Counted from the stretch's first letter, positions 1 through 10,234 are shown. The stretch: DNA of 64,000 bases from Nitrospira sp. (GCA_020853775.1 JADYYH010000010.1:38981-102980); one strand, 5' to 3'. A program made the numbers and translations. The notes: a model not told the origin generated them from the letters alone.

Positions 1-444
1 CGTTGCATGATGGCCGGTGCCGAACGCCTGCTTGGGATCGATGATCAGTTCGATCTCGCCGGGACCCAGCGGCAGCTCCTTCCAGCTCGGCCTGATGACC
101 ACCCCCCCGATCCTGATCGGTTCCACCAGACGGGACCATTGTGCATTCCAATCCTGATTCGTCAGGTGATTGATCGTTACCGCATGATCCGGGTCCGGGT
201 GCCCCAGTTGGGTCAGCGCACGTTTGAGGTCCTGCCAGGTATCGGGGCCACAACGGCCCGCAGGCCAATACAGATACACCTGGTCATCCTCTTGCCAAGC
301 TCCGGTCACGTCAGGATCGTTCAAGACCCCCAACAGCTCACCGGCATCCAGGGAGGTCCGCACATCGACTTGAATCCAGTCTCCTGTGTCCACCGCCGCG
401 GGGTCGGACGGAGAAATTTGATCTGCCTTGGAGGTTGACGCCAT
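1..444 (-). CDS. prmA: Ribosomal protein L11 methyltransferase (3' part beyond window)
   Basis: Minus-strand translation from ATG at 444 gives MASTSKADQISPSD...LIIDPKQAFGTGHHAT, with the PrmA SAM motif; runs off the window start. Confidence 0.85.
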   Translation of the reverse strand, partial: MASTSKADQISPSDPAAVDTGDWIQVDVRTSLDAGELLGVLNDPDVTGAWQEDDQVYLYWPAGRCGPDTWQDLKRALTQLGHPDPDHAVTINHLTNQDWNAQWSRLVEPIRIGGVVIRPSWKELPLGPGEIELIIDPKQAFGTGHHAT

Positions 445-2354
445 CTCAGACTCCCAGTATCGTCAGCATTGTTGTGAACCCAGCCACGTCACCAGGATCG
501 AAACCCTCCCGTGAGCAGCATCTGATCCATGCGCTCCGGCGCGCGGCTCATTTGGACACGAATGGCCGCCGCATCAGCGCGCGGTTTACCACCGCTCGTC
601 TCACGATTTTTGTTGCGAGCCTCCTCGGTGCCGTCATTCCGCATAAGTTAGGCTGGACGCTCTTCGGCAATCTCGTGCTCGCGTCCGGCTTCATCCTGTT
701 CCTCATCGTGGCCTGGTATCATAACAGGCTCGAATATCGCTTGCATCGACTCCGGCGCTGGCAAGGCATCAAACGGGTGCACCTGGCGCGCCTCAGTTTA
801 AAATGGACGGAGATTCCGCTTCGTGAGGTACCCGTTCCGGAGCGACATGGGTATGCCAGGGACCTTGACTTGGCCGGTCCGCGCTCCCTGCTCCATTTAA
901 TCGACCACACGATTTCCTCCCAGGGCCGGCAACGTCTCGCTTCGTGGCTCTTGGAGCAGCCGCCTCGTGCCGCCCAATGGTCAAGCCGGCAGACCCTCAT
1001 CCGCGAATTGACGCCTCTCTCGCTGCTTCGAGACCGATTGGTCCTGGAAGCCCAAGCGATGGAGGAAGCCGATATCGACGGGCGGCGGCTGCTTTCGGTG
1101 TTGCAGAAACGGGTGGACGATTCAGGGCTCATGCCGATGTTGCTGACGGAATCGGTCCTCGCCCTGACCACAGCCGCCCTGCTGCTCGCCGACTTGATGT
1201 CCGGCCTGGGCAATTATTGGATGCTGTCGTTCGGGCTGTATGCCTTCTTGTTCCTTTCGGTCCGCAGCCGGTCTGAAGAAATATTCGACCATGCCCAGTC
1301 GCTGCACCTGCAATTGGAACGCCTCAGTTCCGTGCTCGGCTATCTGGAACGGCGCGCCTATCGTGCCACTCCGCATTTGGCCCGGCTCTGCGGTCCGCTC
1401 CTGCAACAACACAGCAGTCCGTCGCGCTCGCTGAAACAGGCCGCCTCCCTGATGAACCGGCTCAGCGTGCGCGCCCATCCTTTGGTCCACTATCTCATCA
1501 ACGCCGTCGGCCCGTGGGATCTCTTCCATACCTATCGCCTGCAACAGCTCCAGGACCGGATTGCGTCGGCAGCGCCGCTCTGGTTCGAACTGCTCGCCGA
1601 ATTGGATGCCGCGGCGTCCCTCGCCACCTTCGCCCACCTGCACCCGGACTACTTTTGGCCGACGCTGCATCACGCCGGCGCGGAGACGCAAGAAAACGGC
1701 GATGCGCCGAGGCTCGTGACTGAAGGGCTGGCGCATCCGCTCATTCCGGCCGCCGTCCGCGTGCCCAACCACGTCACATTGCAGGGGCGAGGACGGATCT
1801 TTCTGGTCACCGGCTCTAACATGTCCGGCAAGAGCACGTTTCTGAGAACCATCGGCCTCAACACCTGCCTCGCGCAGGCGGGGGCTCCGGTGTGTGCCAC
1901 GGCCTTTCGCTGGTCGCTGGTGCGCATCGGCAGTTGCATCCGTGTGGATGACTCCCTCGACGGCGGCCTCTCGTTTTTTTATGCCGAGGTGAAACGGCTC
2001 AAAACCATTTTGGACAGCACCAGGGACCGACAAGGACCGCCGGTGCTGTGGCTGATCGACGAGGTCTTCAAAGGCACCAACAACCGGGAGCGGCTCATCG
2101 GCGGGCGCGCGCTCATTACCGCACTCGCAGGCGGTAACGGATTCGGCCTGGTGACGACCCACGATCTGGAGCTCGCTGAATTAGAAAAGCAGCTGTCCAC
2201 GGTCACCAATGTCCACTTTCAAGAAACCGTCGTGGACGGCGCCCTGCACTTCGATTACCGTCTCAAGCCAGGCCCCTGCCCGACGACCAATGCCTTGCGG
2301 ATTATGGCGCTCGAAGGGCTTCCGGTTGAGCGTGTCGATCCAACGCCGCCGTGA
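435..2354 (+). CDS. MutS-family ATPase-domain protein with N-terminal transmembrane segments
   Basis: MutS Walker A-like GSNMSGKSTFLRTIGLN, DDSLDGGLSFFYAEVKRLK, LIDEVFKGTNNRER; hydrophobic N-terminal segments. Start codon uncertain (track uses TTG at 435). Confidence 0.85.
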   Translation: MTPSQTPSIVSIVVNPATSPGSKPSREQHLIHALRRAAHLDTNGRRISARFTTARLTIFVASLLGAVIPHKLGWTLFGNLVLASGFILFLIVAWYHNRLEYRLHRLRRWQGIKRVHLARLSLKWTEIPLREVPVPERHGYARDLDLAGPRSLLHLIDHTISSQGRQRLASWLLEQPPRAAQWSSRQTLIRELTPLSLLRDRLVLEAQAMEEADIDGRRLLSVLQKRVDDSGLMPMLLTESVLALTTAALLLADLMSGLGNYWMLSFGLYAFLFLSVRSRSEEIFDHAQSLHLQLERLSSVLGYLERRAYRATPHLARLCGPLLQQHSSPSRSLKQAASLMNRLSVRAHPLVHYLINAVGPWDLFHTYRLQQLQDRIASAAPLWFELLAELDAAASLATFAHLHPDYFWPTLHHAGAETQENGDAPRLVTEGLAHPLIPAAVRVPNHVTLQGRGRIFLVTGSNMSGKSTFLRTIGLNTCLAQAGAPVCATAFRWSLVRIGSCIRVDDSLDGGLSFFYAEVKRLKTILDSTRDRQGPPVLWLIDEVFKGTNNRERLIGGRALITALAGGNGFGLVTTHDLELAELEKQLSTVTNVHFQETVVDGALHFDYRLKPGPCPTTNALRIMALEGLPVERVDPTPP

Positions 2355-2361
2355 TACGTAA

Positions 2362-5300
2362 TTGCATCATTCCAGCAGTTTCGGCAGACTGAACCCTCAC
2401 TGTTCACAGGCGCTTGTGTTTCACCAGGCCAAGGAGGCACCTATCGATCCGCAGTCGGATTCCTCACCCCAGCCCGCGCGCCCGTTGCGGGGGTTGCTCA
2501 TCGCACAGTTTTGCGGGGCCTTCAACGACAATGCCTGGAAATTTATGGTGGCCCTCCTGGGCATCCGGGCCGCCACCTCGACCCTCGCGCCCGGCCAGGA
2601 TCTTGAAACGGCCTCGCAAACGCAGACCACGCTCGCAATGGTGGTGTTTACCCTTCCCCTGGTCCTGACCTCGTTCGTGGCGGGTTTTTTTGCCGACCGG
2701 CTGAGCAAGCGGACCGTCATCATCACCATGAAGGGGGTGGAAGTTCTGCTCATGGCCGGCGCCACACTCGCCCTGCTGTCGCATCCCACGGGAGGCCCCT
2801 GGGCCCTCGTGATGCTCGCCTGCATGGGTGTCCATAGCGCCCTGTTCAGCCCGGCCAAATACGGCATTCTTCCAGAACTGTTGCCGCATGCAGAGCTGGC
2901 CCGGGGCAACAGTATTCTAGAATTATTCACTTTCCTGGCGATTTTGACGGGCACCACCGCCGGAGGGTTTCTGCTGGCCGGCGCCGGACCCCAACCCTGG
3001 CTTGCTCCGCTTGCACTGACCATATTGGCGCTGATCGGTTTCGCCGCAGCCTGGGCCGTGCCGCCGGTTCCCCCCGCGCGTGCGACCGGGGGACTCTTCG
3101 ACACCTTGCGCGGCGCGCTCTCAGCCTTGCGCGCGGATCGTCTGTTACGACTGGCCATTACCGGCGCGGTATTTTTCTGGACGATTGCCAGCCTCGTCGT
3201 GCAGAACGTCCTGGTCTATGCCAAGGCCGTGCTCGGTCTGTCGGACGCGCTCGCCACCGTCCCCTCCGCACTCATTTCAGTGGGCATCGGACTGGGTGCT
3301 CTCGTGGTCGGCCGCCTCTCCCGGTCTCGTGTGGAATACGGGTTGGTCCCTCTGGGAGCGGCGGGCGTCGCCACGTTTCTGCTGACGCTCGGCTGGTGGA
3401 TGCCGGGGTTCACCGGCACGCTGGTCTTGATGATCGCATTGGGCATGTCGAGTGCCCTCATCTTCATTCCCATCAATGCCCTGGTGCAGTGGCGCGCGCC
3501 GCACGACCGCCGGGGATCCGTCATCGCGCTGGAAAATATCTGCGTCTTCACGGGCATTCTGCTGGGCTCCCTGAGCGGCGGCCTGCTGGCGAATGTCGGC
3601 CTTTCGACCGTCGGAATCTTCCTCGCCGCGGCCGGCGTCACCACCATCGGAACGGCCTGGGCCATGTGGTTGATGCCCGAAACGTTCCTGCGTCTCGTGT
3701 TGGTTCTCCTGACCCATACGATCTATCGGCTGCGTATTGTCGGGCAAACCCACGTACCCGTCACGGGTGGCGCCCTGCTCGTCCCCAACCATATTTCATT
3801 TATCGATGGGTTTTTGCTGATTGCGAGCCTGGATCGGCCTGTCCGGTTTGTCGTCGATGCCCACTATGTGAACCTCCCCCTGTTCAAACCGTTCATGCGG
3901 GCGCTGAACGTGATTCCGATTGCCTCCGATGGCGGCCCTCGCGTCATTCTCCGGGCCCTGCGCGATGCGGGCCAGGCCCTCGACGACGGTGATCTGGTCT
4001 GCATTTTCCCCGAAGGACAAATCACGCGCACGGGCAATCTGCTGCCGTTCCGCCGTGGATTCGAACGGATCGTGAAAGGCCGCGAGGTGCCGGTGGTCCC
4101 CGTGCATCTGGATCGGGTCTGGGGAAGCATCTTCAGTTTTGTCGGAGGGCGGTTTGTGACCAAATGGCCGGAGCGGCTGCCCTATCCGGTGACTGTGTCA
4201 TTCGGGGCCCCGGTTCCTACCGGCACCCCGGCGCATGAGCTTCGCCGGCTCGTCAGAGAACTCGGCGAAAGCGCCTGGCACTGGCGAAAGGCTTCACGGC
4301 GTCCGCTGCATGCGGCGTTTGTCCGCAGTATGCGGCGGCATCCTTTTCGCCTCGCGATGGCCGACGTGACGAAACCCCATGTGTCGTCGCTCCAGGCTTT
4401 GATCGGCGCGATCGCCCTGGCCCGCGCGCTGACGCCCCACTGGCGAGGACAAACCTCCGTGGGCCTGCTGCTACCGCCGACCGTCGCGGGGGCGCTAACC
4501 ACGGTCGCGGCCGCACTCGCCGGCCGCACCAGCGTGAACCTCAATTACACCGTCGGCAAGGCCGGGCTCGAATCGGCCGTGCGGCAGGCCCAGCTCCACA
4601 CCATCGTCACCAGCCGCAAGTTTATCGAGAAGGCGAAGCTCGAGGTCCCAGACGGGCCGACGGTCCTGTGGCTGGAAGACATCGGCGCCACCATCGGCAG
4701 CCTGCAGAAAGCGCTCGCCGCGGCCCTCGCGATACTCGCCCCACTCCGGCTCATTGAATCGGCCTGCGGACAAACCCGCCGCGTGACCATGGATGATCTG
4801 GCCACCATCATCTTCAGCAGCGGCAGCACAGGCGAACCTAAAGGGGTGATGCTGACCCACTTCAGCATCGATGCCAATGTGCAGGCCGTCTCGCAAGTAC
4901 TTCCCCTGGACCCGGAGGATCGCATCCTGGGCATTCTGCCCCTCTTCCACTCGTTCGGCTATCTCGTATTCTGGTACGTCGCGCTCAACGGCGCCGCCAC
5001 CGTATTCCATCCCTCGCCCCTTGATGTCACGGCCATCGGAGAACTGTGCGCCAAACATCGCCTGACGTTTCTCGTCTGCACACCGACGTTTTTGCAGCTC
5101 TATCAACGTCGCTGCACTCCCGAACAATTCAGCACGCTGCGGGTCGTACTGACAGGTGCGGAAAAATTACCGCTGCGTCTCTGCCAGTCGTTCGAGGACC
5201 GGTTCGGCATCGGCCCGATCGAGGGGTATGGCGTGACGGAATGCGCCCCGGTGATTGCCGTGAACTGTCCGGATTTCAGAGCCGCGGGATTCTTCCAACC

Positions 5301-5883
5301 GGCCTCGCGGCGCGGGACCGTCGGCCAACCGCTTCCCGGCGTGTCGGTTCGTATCGTCGATCCCGAGACTGACGCCATCCTCCCACCAGGCACACCCGGG
5401 ATGTTGCTGGTAAAAGGCCCGAACGTCATGAACGGCTACTTAGGGCGCGAGGATCTGACAGCTCAGGCCATGCGCGACGGATGGTACATTACAGGCGACA
5501 TCGCGACGCTTGATGATGACGGCTTCTTGACGATCACCGATCGGCTGTCACGTTTTTCCAAGATCGGCGGTGAAATGGTGCCGCATCGTCTGGTCGAAGA
5601 GGCGCTGCAACTCGCCTCCGGAGAAGAACTACAAATCTGCGCGGTCACCGGCGTGCCGGATGAACGCAAAGGAGAACAGCTGGCCGTTCTGCATACCCTC
5701 GCCGAAGAACGACTGCCGCAGATTCTGGCGAAGGCCTCGGCCGCAGGCCTTCCTAATTTGTTTCTGCCCTCCCATAGCCATTGCTTCAAGGTCGAGGCGC
5801 TTCCCATTCTGGGAACGGGCAAGCTGGATCTCCGGGCCCTCAAACGGATTGCGATGGAACGGCTCCATATTCGCCAATCGTGA
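2362..5883 (+). CDS. aas: MFS (LplT-like) + PlsC acyltransferase + AMP-dependent acyl-ACP ligase fusion (Aas-like)
   Basis: N-terminal MFS (FNDNAWKFMVALLG), acyltransferase motifs (VPNHISFIDG, FPEGQITRTG), AMP-binding motif (IIFSSGSTGEPKGVMLTH). Confidence 0.88.
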   Translation: MHHSSSFGRLNPHCSQALVFHQAKEAPIDPQSDSSPQPARPLRGLLIAQFCGAFNDNAWKFMVALLGIRAATSTLAPGQDLETASQTQTTLAMVVFTLPLVLTSFVAGFFADRLSKRTVIITMKGVEVLLMAGATLALLSHPTGGPWALVMLACMGVHSALFSPAKYGILPELLPHAELARGNSILELFTFLAILTGTTAGGFLLAGAGPQPWLAPLALTILALIGFAAAWAVPPVPPARATGGLFDTLRGALSALRADRLLRLAITGAVFFWTIASLVVQNVLVYAKAVLGLSDALATVPSALISVGIGLGALVVGRLSRSRVEYGLVPLGAAGVATFLLTLGWWMPGFTGTLVLMIALGMSSALIFIPINALVQWRAPHDRRGSVIALENICVFTGILLGSLSGGLLANVGLSTVGIFLAAAGVTTIGTAWAMWLMPETFLRLVLVLLTHTIYRLRIVGQTHVPVTGGALLVPNHISFIDGFLLIASLDRPVRFVVDAHYVNLPLFKPFMRALNVIPIASDGGPRVILRALRDAGQALDDGDLVCIFPEGQITRTGNLLPFRRGFERIVKGREVPVVPVHLDRVWGSIFSFVGGRFVTKWPERLPYPVTVSFGAPVPTGTPAHELRRLVRELGESAWHWRKASRRPLHAAFVRSMRRHPFRLAMADVTKPHVSSLQALIGAIALARALTPHWRGQTSVGLLLPPTVAGALTTVAAALAGRTSVNLNYTVGKAGLESAVRQAQLHTIVTSRKFIEKAKLEVPDGPTVLWLEDIGATIGSLQKALAAALAILAPLRLIESACGQTRRVTMDDLATIIFSSGSTGEPKGVMLTHFSIDANVQAVSQVLPLDPEDRILGILPLFHSFGYLVFWYVALNGAATVFHPSPLDVTAIGELCAKHRLTFLVCTPTFLQLYQRRCTPEQFSTLRVVLTGAEKLPLRLCQSFEDRFGIGPIEGYGVTECAPVIAVNCPDFRAAGFFQPASRRGTVGQPLPGVSVRIVDPETDAILPPGTPGMLLVKGPNVMNGYLGREDLTAQAMRDGWYITGDIATLDDDGFLTITDRLSRFSKIGGEMVPHRLVEEALQLASGEELQICAVTGVPDERKGEQLAVLHTLAEERLPQILAKASAAGLPNLFLPSHSHCFKVEALPILGTGKLDLRALKRIAMERLHIRQS

Positions 5884-5948
5884 ATCGTTGTCGGGGGCGA
5901 AGTCGCGATCGACAGACGAACGACCGGGAACCGGTTTTTGATACACCC

Positions 5949-6941
5949 ATGACGAACCAGATCAACAAATCGCTGATCGATTGCCACGTTCATCTTGCGG
6001 CACTGCCCGACGGCGACAACGGCTGCTACATCTCTTCCAAAACCCTGCGCAGCCCCCTGTTTCGCTTCCTGCTCTGGAAACATGGCCTCTCGCCGGAAAA
6101 GCCGCGTGAGGCGAACCAGAAATATCTGGCCGATCTGCTGACCGAACTGCGGGCTTCACGCCATGTGCACAAGGCCGTGCTCCTCGGCATGGACGGGGCT
6201 TATGATCAGAACGGCCGGCTGAACCAGGCCGACACCGATTTCCTTATCGGCAACGACTATGTACTGAAGACGGCGCAGGCCTATCCGCACGAATTACTCG
6301 CCGGCGTATCCATCAACCCGCAGCGGCGCGATGCCGTCGATGAAGTGCATCGTTGCGCGGATGCCGGTGCCGTGCTGGTGAAAGTGCTGGCGAACGCGCA
6401 ACAATTCGATCCGGCAAACAAGACCTACATTCCCTTCTATCGTGCACTGGTTGAACGCAAGTTGCCGTTCCTCAGTCATGTCGGCTATGAATTCAGCTTG
6501 ATCGGCAAGGATCAGTCGGTGGGTGAGCCGGACCGGCTTCGCCTCGCATTGGATGAGGGCGCCACGGTCATTGCCGCACACGCATGCAGCTACGGCTTGA
6601 TCCTCTACGAAAAGTTCCTCCCGACTTTGCACGATCTCGTGCGGCGCTATCCGCATTTTTATGCGGACATTTCCGCCCTCACGTTGCCCAACCGGCTGCG
6701 GATGCTGCTACATCTCCGGAAATATCCGAAGGTGCATGAACGTCTCCTGTTCGGAACAGATTACCCGTTGCCAGTTTTCCACCTGGCGGCATGGGGACGA
6801 GTCGGGATGGGAACCCTGCGAACACTCCTGACGACCGGGAACCGCTTCGACCGGCAAGTGGAAGTCTGCCGTGGACTTCGGCTGGGATTTCGGTCGATCG
6901 GTGATCTCATTTCCCCTGTGTCGGTACAATCATTCCGTTGA
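5949..6941 (+). CDS. Amidohydrolase-family (TIM-barrel) protein
   Basis: From ATG 5949: LIDCHVHLAAL..., LSHVGYEF, IAAHACS, LLFGTDYPL motifs. Confidence 0.75.
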   Translation: MTNQINKSLIDCHVHLAALPDGDNGCYISSKTLRSPLFRFLLWKHGLSPEKPREANQKYLADLLTELRASRHVHKAVLLGMDGAYDQNGRLNQADTDFLIGNDYVLKTAQAYPHELLAGVSINPQRRDAVDEVHRCADAGAVLVKVLANAQQFDPANKTYIPFYRALVERKLPFLSHVGYEFSLIGKDQSVGEPDRLRLALDEGATVIAAHACSYGLILYEKFLPTLHDLVRRYPHFYADISALTLPNRLRMLLHLRKYPKVHERLLFGTDYPLPVFHLAAWGRVGMGTLRTLLTTGNRFDRQVEVCRGLRLGFRSIGDLISPVSVQSFR

Positions 6942-6952
6942 GCACCACTGCC

Positions 6953-7450
6953 ATGACGCGAGACGACATCCTCACCCATCTGCGCGAAAGGATTCTGGCC
7001 TTCGCGACATCACGCCTCCAGCAGGACGCCGCCGAGGATCTCACGCAAGAGGTGCTGGTCCTCCTCCATGAGAAATATGCCCGCGTGACTGAGCTGACCG
7101 AACTGGTGCCACTGGCCTTTCAGGTGCTCCGGTTCAAAATGCTGGATGCCCATCGCAAATCCTTGCGGCGGGGCGAGTATAATCGAGATTCCATCGATGA
7201 CCTGCCGTTGGCCAATCCCGGCGACGATCCGGCCACCCAATTGGATCAGAAGCAGCGCGTCGACCGCTTGTTGACCGCCGTGGCGCAGCTTGGAGAGCGC
7301 TGTCGTGAACTGTTCAGATGGAAGCTGGAGGGCCACAGCTTTCCCGAGATTCAAACACTCATGGGGCAGGCGTCGATCAACACCATTTACACCTGGGACC
7401 TGCGTTGCCGGAAACAGTTGTTGAGCCTGATGGGCGGCACATGGGAATAA
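6953..7450 (+). CDS. RNA polymerase sigma-70 family (ECF-like) factor
   Basis: AAEDLTQEVLVLLHEKY region 2-like and C-terminal HTH-like region; ATG 6953, or TTG 6938 overlapping the upstream stop. Confidence 0.8.
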   Translation: MTRDDILTHLRERILAFATSRLQQDAAEDLTQEVLVLLHEKYARVTELTELVPLAFQVLRFKMLDAHRKSLRRGEYNRDSIDDLPLANPGDDPATQLDQKQRVDRLLTAVAQLGERCRELFRWKLEGHSFPEIQTLMGQASINTIYTWDLRCRKQLLSLMGGTWE

Positions 7451-7539
7451 TCCAGGATGAGGGTTGCCTGATTCGGCTTACGTTTTACGTTTCACGTTTT
7501 ACCTTTGACGGTTTCGTTCACGAATGACCCACGAACCGT

Positions 7540-8850
7540 ATGGCTGATCACGGGCTGGAACATCTGTTAGGCGGCTTTGCGGCTGATACCTTGACGCCGG
7601 AGGAGCGCAAGCGGCTCTATGCCGCGGCCTTGCACGATCAGCAGCTGTTCACTGCCCTGGCCGACGAACAGGCATTGAGGGAGTTGTTGGCGGATCCGGA
7701 TGTTCGTCGCCGTCTCCTCCAGGCTGTGAAGCAGCCGGGTTCCGCTGCGACAGGCGGCACCCCTGGCTGGCTGAGTTGGTTCAGGAAACCGGCAGGACTC
7801 GCCTGGGCAGGAGGCCTGACAGCAGCCGTCGTTGCCATCGCATTCGGGACCAGAATCTATCAAGAGAGCCTCGACCGCACGACCCAATCGACCGTGACCG
7901 AGGAGGCCAGACAGGCCGCGCCGGCAATGCAACGCGCGCAACCGGCCATGGACCCGACACCCTCTGCACCTGCGCCGGAAAGGACAGCCAAAGGGAATAC
8001 CCACTCGGCCAAGAACGACAGACGCGCCGATACGCTTGCCAAACGCGAGCAGCCTGTCGCAGGCAGGCCGCTGGAGCAGCCGGGGTCCAAATCTCTCGCC
8101 GACAATGCCACGTCTCGGCGCGAGCGCGATGCCTCGAACAAGCAAGGACCGATGGCGGCAGCCGACAAGGAATCCGCAGGCACGACGGCCTCAGCCGATC
8201 GGAAGCTCGCTACTCCCGCAGCTCCTCCGGCAGCCGCTCCGCAACCGTCGACAGCTCCGCCCCTCCAGCAAACGCCGGCCGGCTTATCGGCGGCGAACGC
8301 TCCAGCCCCGAAGACGAGCGCCCGCGCCCTCTTTTATGGTGAAGAAGCGAGCTCCAGCATCGGGCAGGCGAAACCATTGGGCCTTCGCTACAGTTTTGTG
8401 ACGAGGGGATCTGATGGCCGGACTCAGGAAGTCACTGCGGCAATGGCTGCGCGAAGCCGCGAACCAGTGCGCCTCACCGTTGAAGCGACGCAGGAATCGT
8501 ATGTACAGGTGCTCCAAAACCTTGGCTCTGCCGGCACCAGACTCTGGTGGCCGCCGCAGGAAACCGGCAAGATCTCCCTCAAACTCCAGCCTGGCAAACG
8601 GACCGAGATTCCCATGCCGCCTCCGGCCGAGAACGGCCTAATCACACTCATCATCCGGCTTTCGTCGAAACCCTTCGGACCGCTGACGATGCAAGAAGTC
8701 GGCATGCTGGACCGATTCTCCGCAACGCTGCTCATCGAAACCGTCTCGCCCGGCACGGGCACCGGCGTCCAGGAACAGGCGACCTATGTCGTGAGCCACG
8801 ATCCATCCACCAGCGCCCAGCTGGCCGTCGAGATACCGGTCGTTCAGTAA
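7540..8850 (+). CDS. Single-TM protein, candidate anti-sigma factor with C-terminal DUF4384-like domain
   Basis: N-terminal helical domain, TM segment GLAWAGGLTAAVVAIAFGT, Pro/Ala-rich linker, C-terminal beta-rich domain (VRLTVEATQESYVQVLQNLGSAGTRLWWP); directly follows the sigma gene. Confidence 0.65.
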   Translation: MADHGLEHLLGGFAADTLTPEERKRLYAAALHDQQLFTALADEQALRELLADPDVRRRLLQAVKQPGSAATGGTPGWLSWFRKPAGLAWAGGLTAAVVAIAFGTRIYQESLDRTTQSTVTEEARQAAPAMQRAQPAMDPTPSAPAPERTAKGNTHSAKNDRRADTLAKREQPVAGRPLEQPGSKSLADNATSRRERDASNKQGPMAAADKESAGTTASADRKLATPAAPPAAAPQPSTAPPLQQTPAGLSAANAPAPKTSARALFYGEEASSSIGQAKPLGLRYSFVTRGSDGRTQEVTAAMAARSREPVRLTVEATQESYVQVLQNLGSAGTRLWWPPQETGKISLKLQPGKRTEIPMPPPAENGLITLIIRLSSKPFGPLTMQEVGMLDRFSATLLIETVSPGTGTGVQEQATYVVSHDPSTSAQLAVEIPVVQ

Positions 8851-8874
8851 CCCTCCCTCGCTTCAACCGCGGCA

Positions 8875-9237
8875 TCAGGGGTAAAACCGCATCACCAGCA
8901 GGCCGACAATGGCCGCCACGCCGCCGGCAAGGCACAGCACAAATCCCAGCGCACCCGCTAGAAACCATGGTCGCACGTGCCGATATTCATCCGCCTGGAG
9001 TAACGGATGCAGCGCAACAGGTCTTTGCCACCAGCCTGGCGGCAGCGCCATGCGTAAAGACAAGGCCCGATACAGAACGACGTGATACCACCAGCCAGTT
9101 GGTATGCCGATCAACAAGCCGAGAGCCAGCGCCCAGAGGCCAAGCTCGACCATTCGAGGCGGGGTGGCAACAACGGTCAGCAGGCCTGTCAGCCCGATCA
9201 CCACCAGGCTCGCCAGCACGAGGAGCAGTTCCAGCAT
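8875..9237 (-). CDS. Small multi-pass membrane protein, hypothetical
   Basis: 120-aa ORF with several hydrophobic segments (LLVLASLVVIGLTGLLTVV, LWALALGLLIGIPTGWW, FLAGALGFVLCLAGGVAAIVGLLV). Confidence 0.6.
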   Translation of the reverse strand: MLELLLVLASLVVIGLTGLLTVVATPPRMVELGLWALALGLLIGIPTGWWYHVVLYRALSLRMALPPGWWQRPVALHPLLQADEYRHVRPWFLAGALGFVLCLAGGVAAIVGLLVMRFYP

Positions 9238-9285
9238 GGGCCGGATTATACGCGAACGACGGCAGGGAGGGCGGACACTGGCAGA

Positions 9286-9918
9286 TCACGGCGGCGCATC
9301 GATATCGGTGCGATTCCAGGTGAGAAAAAATAACATCGTGTACTGGTTGTAAAACGTTCGGCCCACAAGCGTGGCGGAAGAGCCAAGAAATTCGCCGGTA
9401 CGGTTGTCGTAAATATCCAGATGGAGCCGCGCATACCCGCTTTGGTTTTGTTGTTTGTAGAGGGTCAGTTCCGGGAGCGCGAAGGGAATCAGCAGGCTCT
9501 GCACCGGCGGCATGCCAAAGAAGGTGATTCCCTGCATCGTCCCGAATGATTCCGCCATGACACGCACGAGATAGGGCGACTCCATGTCGCGTGCCCGCAC
9601 CAGATACCCCCTGCGTCCCAATTCCGCCGCCACCGTATCGCGGATGTAGAGAATGTCGCGGTTGGGGCTGTTCAAAGAGCCCAGGTCCGAATTCGTCATG
9701 CGCAGTCGTGACCGATCGCTTTCCAGTCCCGTCGCATCGAGCTCAATGTTGACGCCGGCAGGCAACTGCACGGTGAGGTTCGTGAGCGCTTGATTCACGG
9801 CCTGCGTCAGCAGAACCTGCTCCACCGCCGTTCTGGGTGTTCGGGATAACTCTTGTTCGAGTGAGCACCCAGCCAGAACCGCCATGAGGCCCAACAGGAA
9901 GCACGAACGAATCAGCAT
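9286..9918 (-). CDS. Lipoprotein, hypothetical
   Basis: Lipobox signal MLIRSCFLLGLMAVLAGCS followed by a 190-aa domain. Confidence 0.7.
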   Translation of the reverse strand: MLIRSCFLLGLMAVLAGCSLEQELSRTPRTAVEQVLLTQAVNQALTNLTVQLPAGVNIELDATGLESDRSRLRMTNSDLGSLNSPNRDILYIRDTVAAELGRRGYLVRARDMESPYLVRVMAESFGTMQGITFFGMPPVQSLLIPFALPELTLYKQQNQSGYARLHLDIYDNRTGEFLGSSATLVGRTFYNQYTMLFFLTWNRTDIDAPP

Positions 9919-10044
9919 GTCATCACCCTCGACGGGAATCCCTCTATGCGTAAAGGCTAATAGACTATGCGGTGCTATTCAATGAGGCAGATCCCTAGAG
10001 GTTGAGAGCGTCCTAAGTGAGACTTTCCCGCCACCATCTCATTT

Positions 10045-10085
10045 CAGCGAGGCAGCGGCCCTAGGCTCTCCTGCGCGCGCAGAAC
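10045..10085. repeat. Partial copy of a palindromic intergenic repeat (direct repeat of 10235-10275)
   Basis: CAGCGAGGCAGCGGCCCTAGGCTCTCCTGCGCGCGCAGAAC matches 10235-10275 at 35/41 positions. Confidence 0.7.
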
Positions 10086-10234
10086 CAGGTCCTTCCCAGG
10101 GTGCGCGTTCTGCCAGGTGCGCGACGCGAGGCATAACGAGCGTCACGGTTGCGCACGCCGGCGAGACGGTGAGCCGACACAGTGCGAATACCTCTGCTGT
10201 GACGTATGATTTCTTATTCCCCCCTATCTCTCCC

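Noticed and set aside
7-438. 143-aa plus-strand ORF at window start
   Set aside because: Antisense to prmA; the minus strand encodes a clear PrmA motif (DPKQAFGTGHHAT)
1122-2162. 346-aa minus-strand ORF
   Set aside because: Antisense shadow of the MutS-like gene; typical of high-GC codon bias, no recognisable domain
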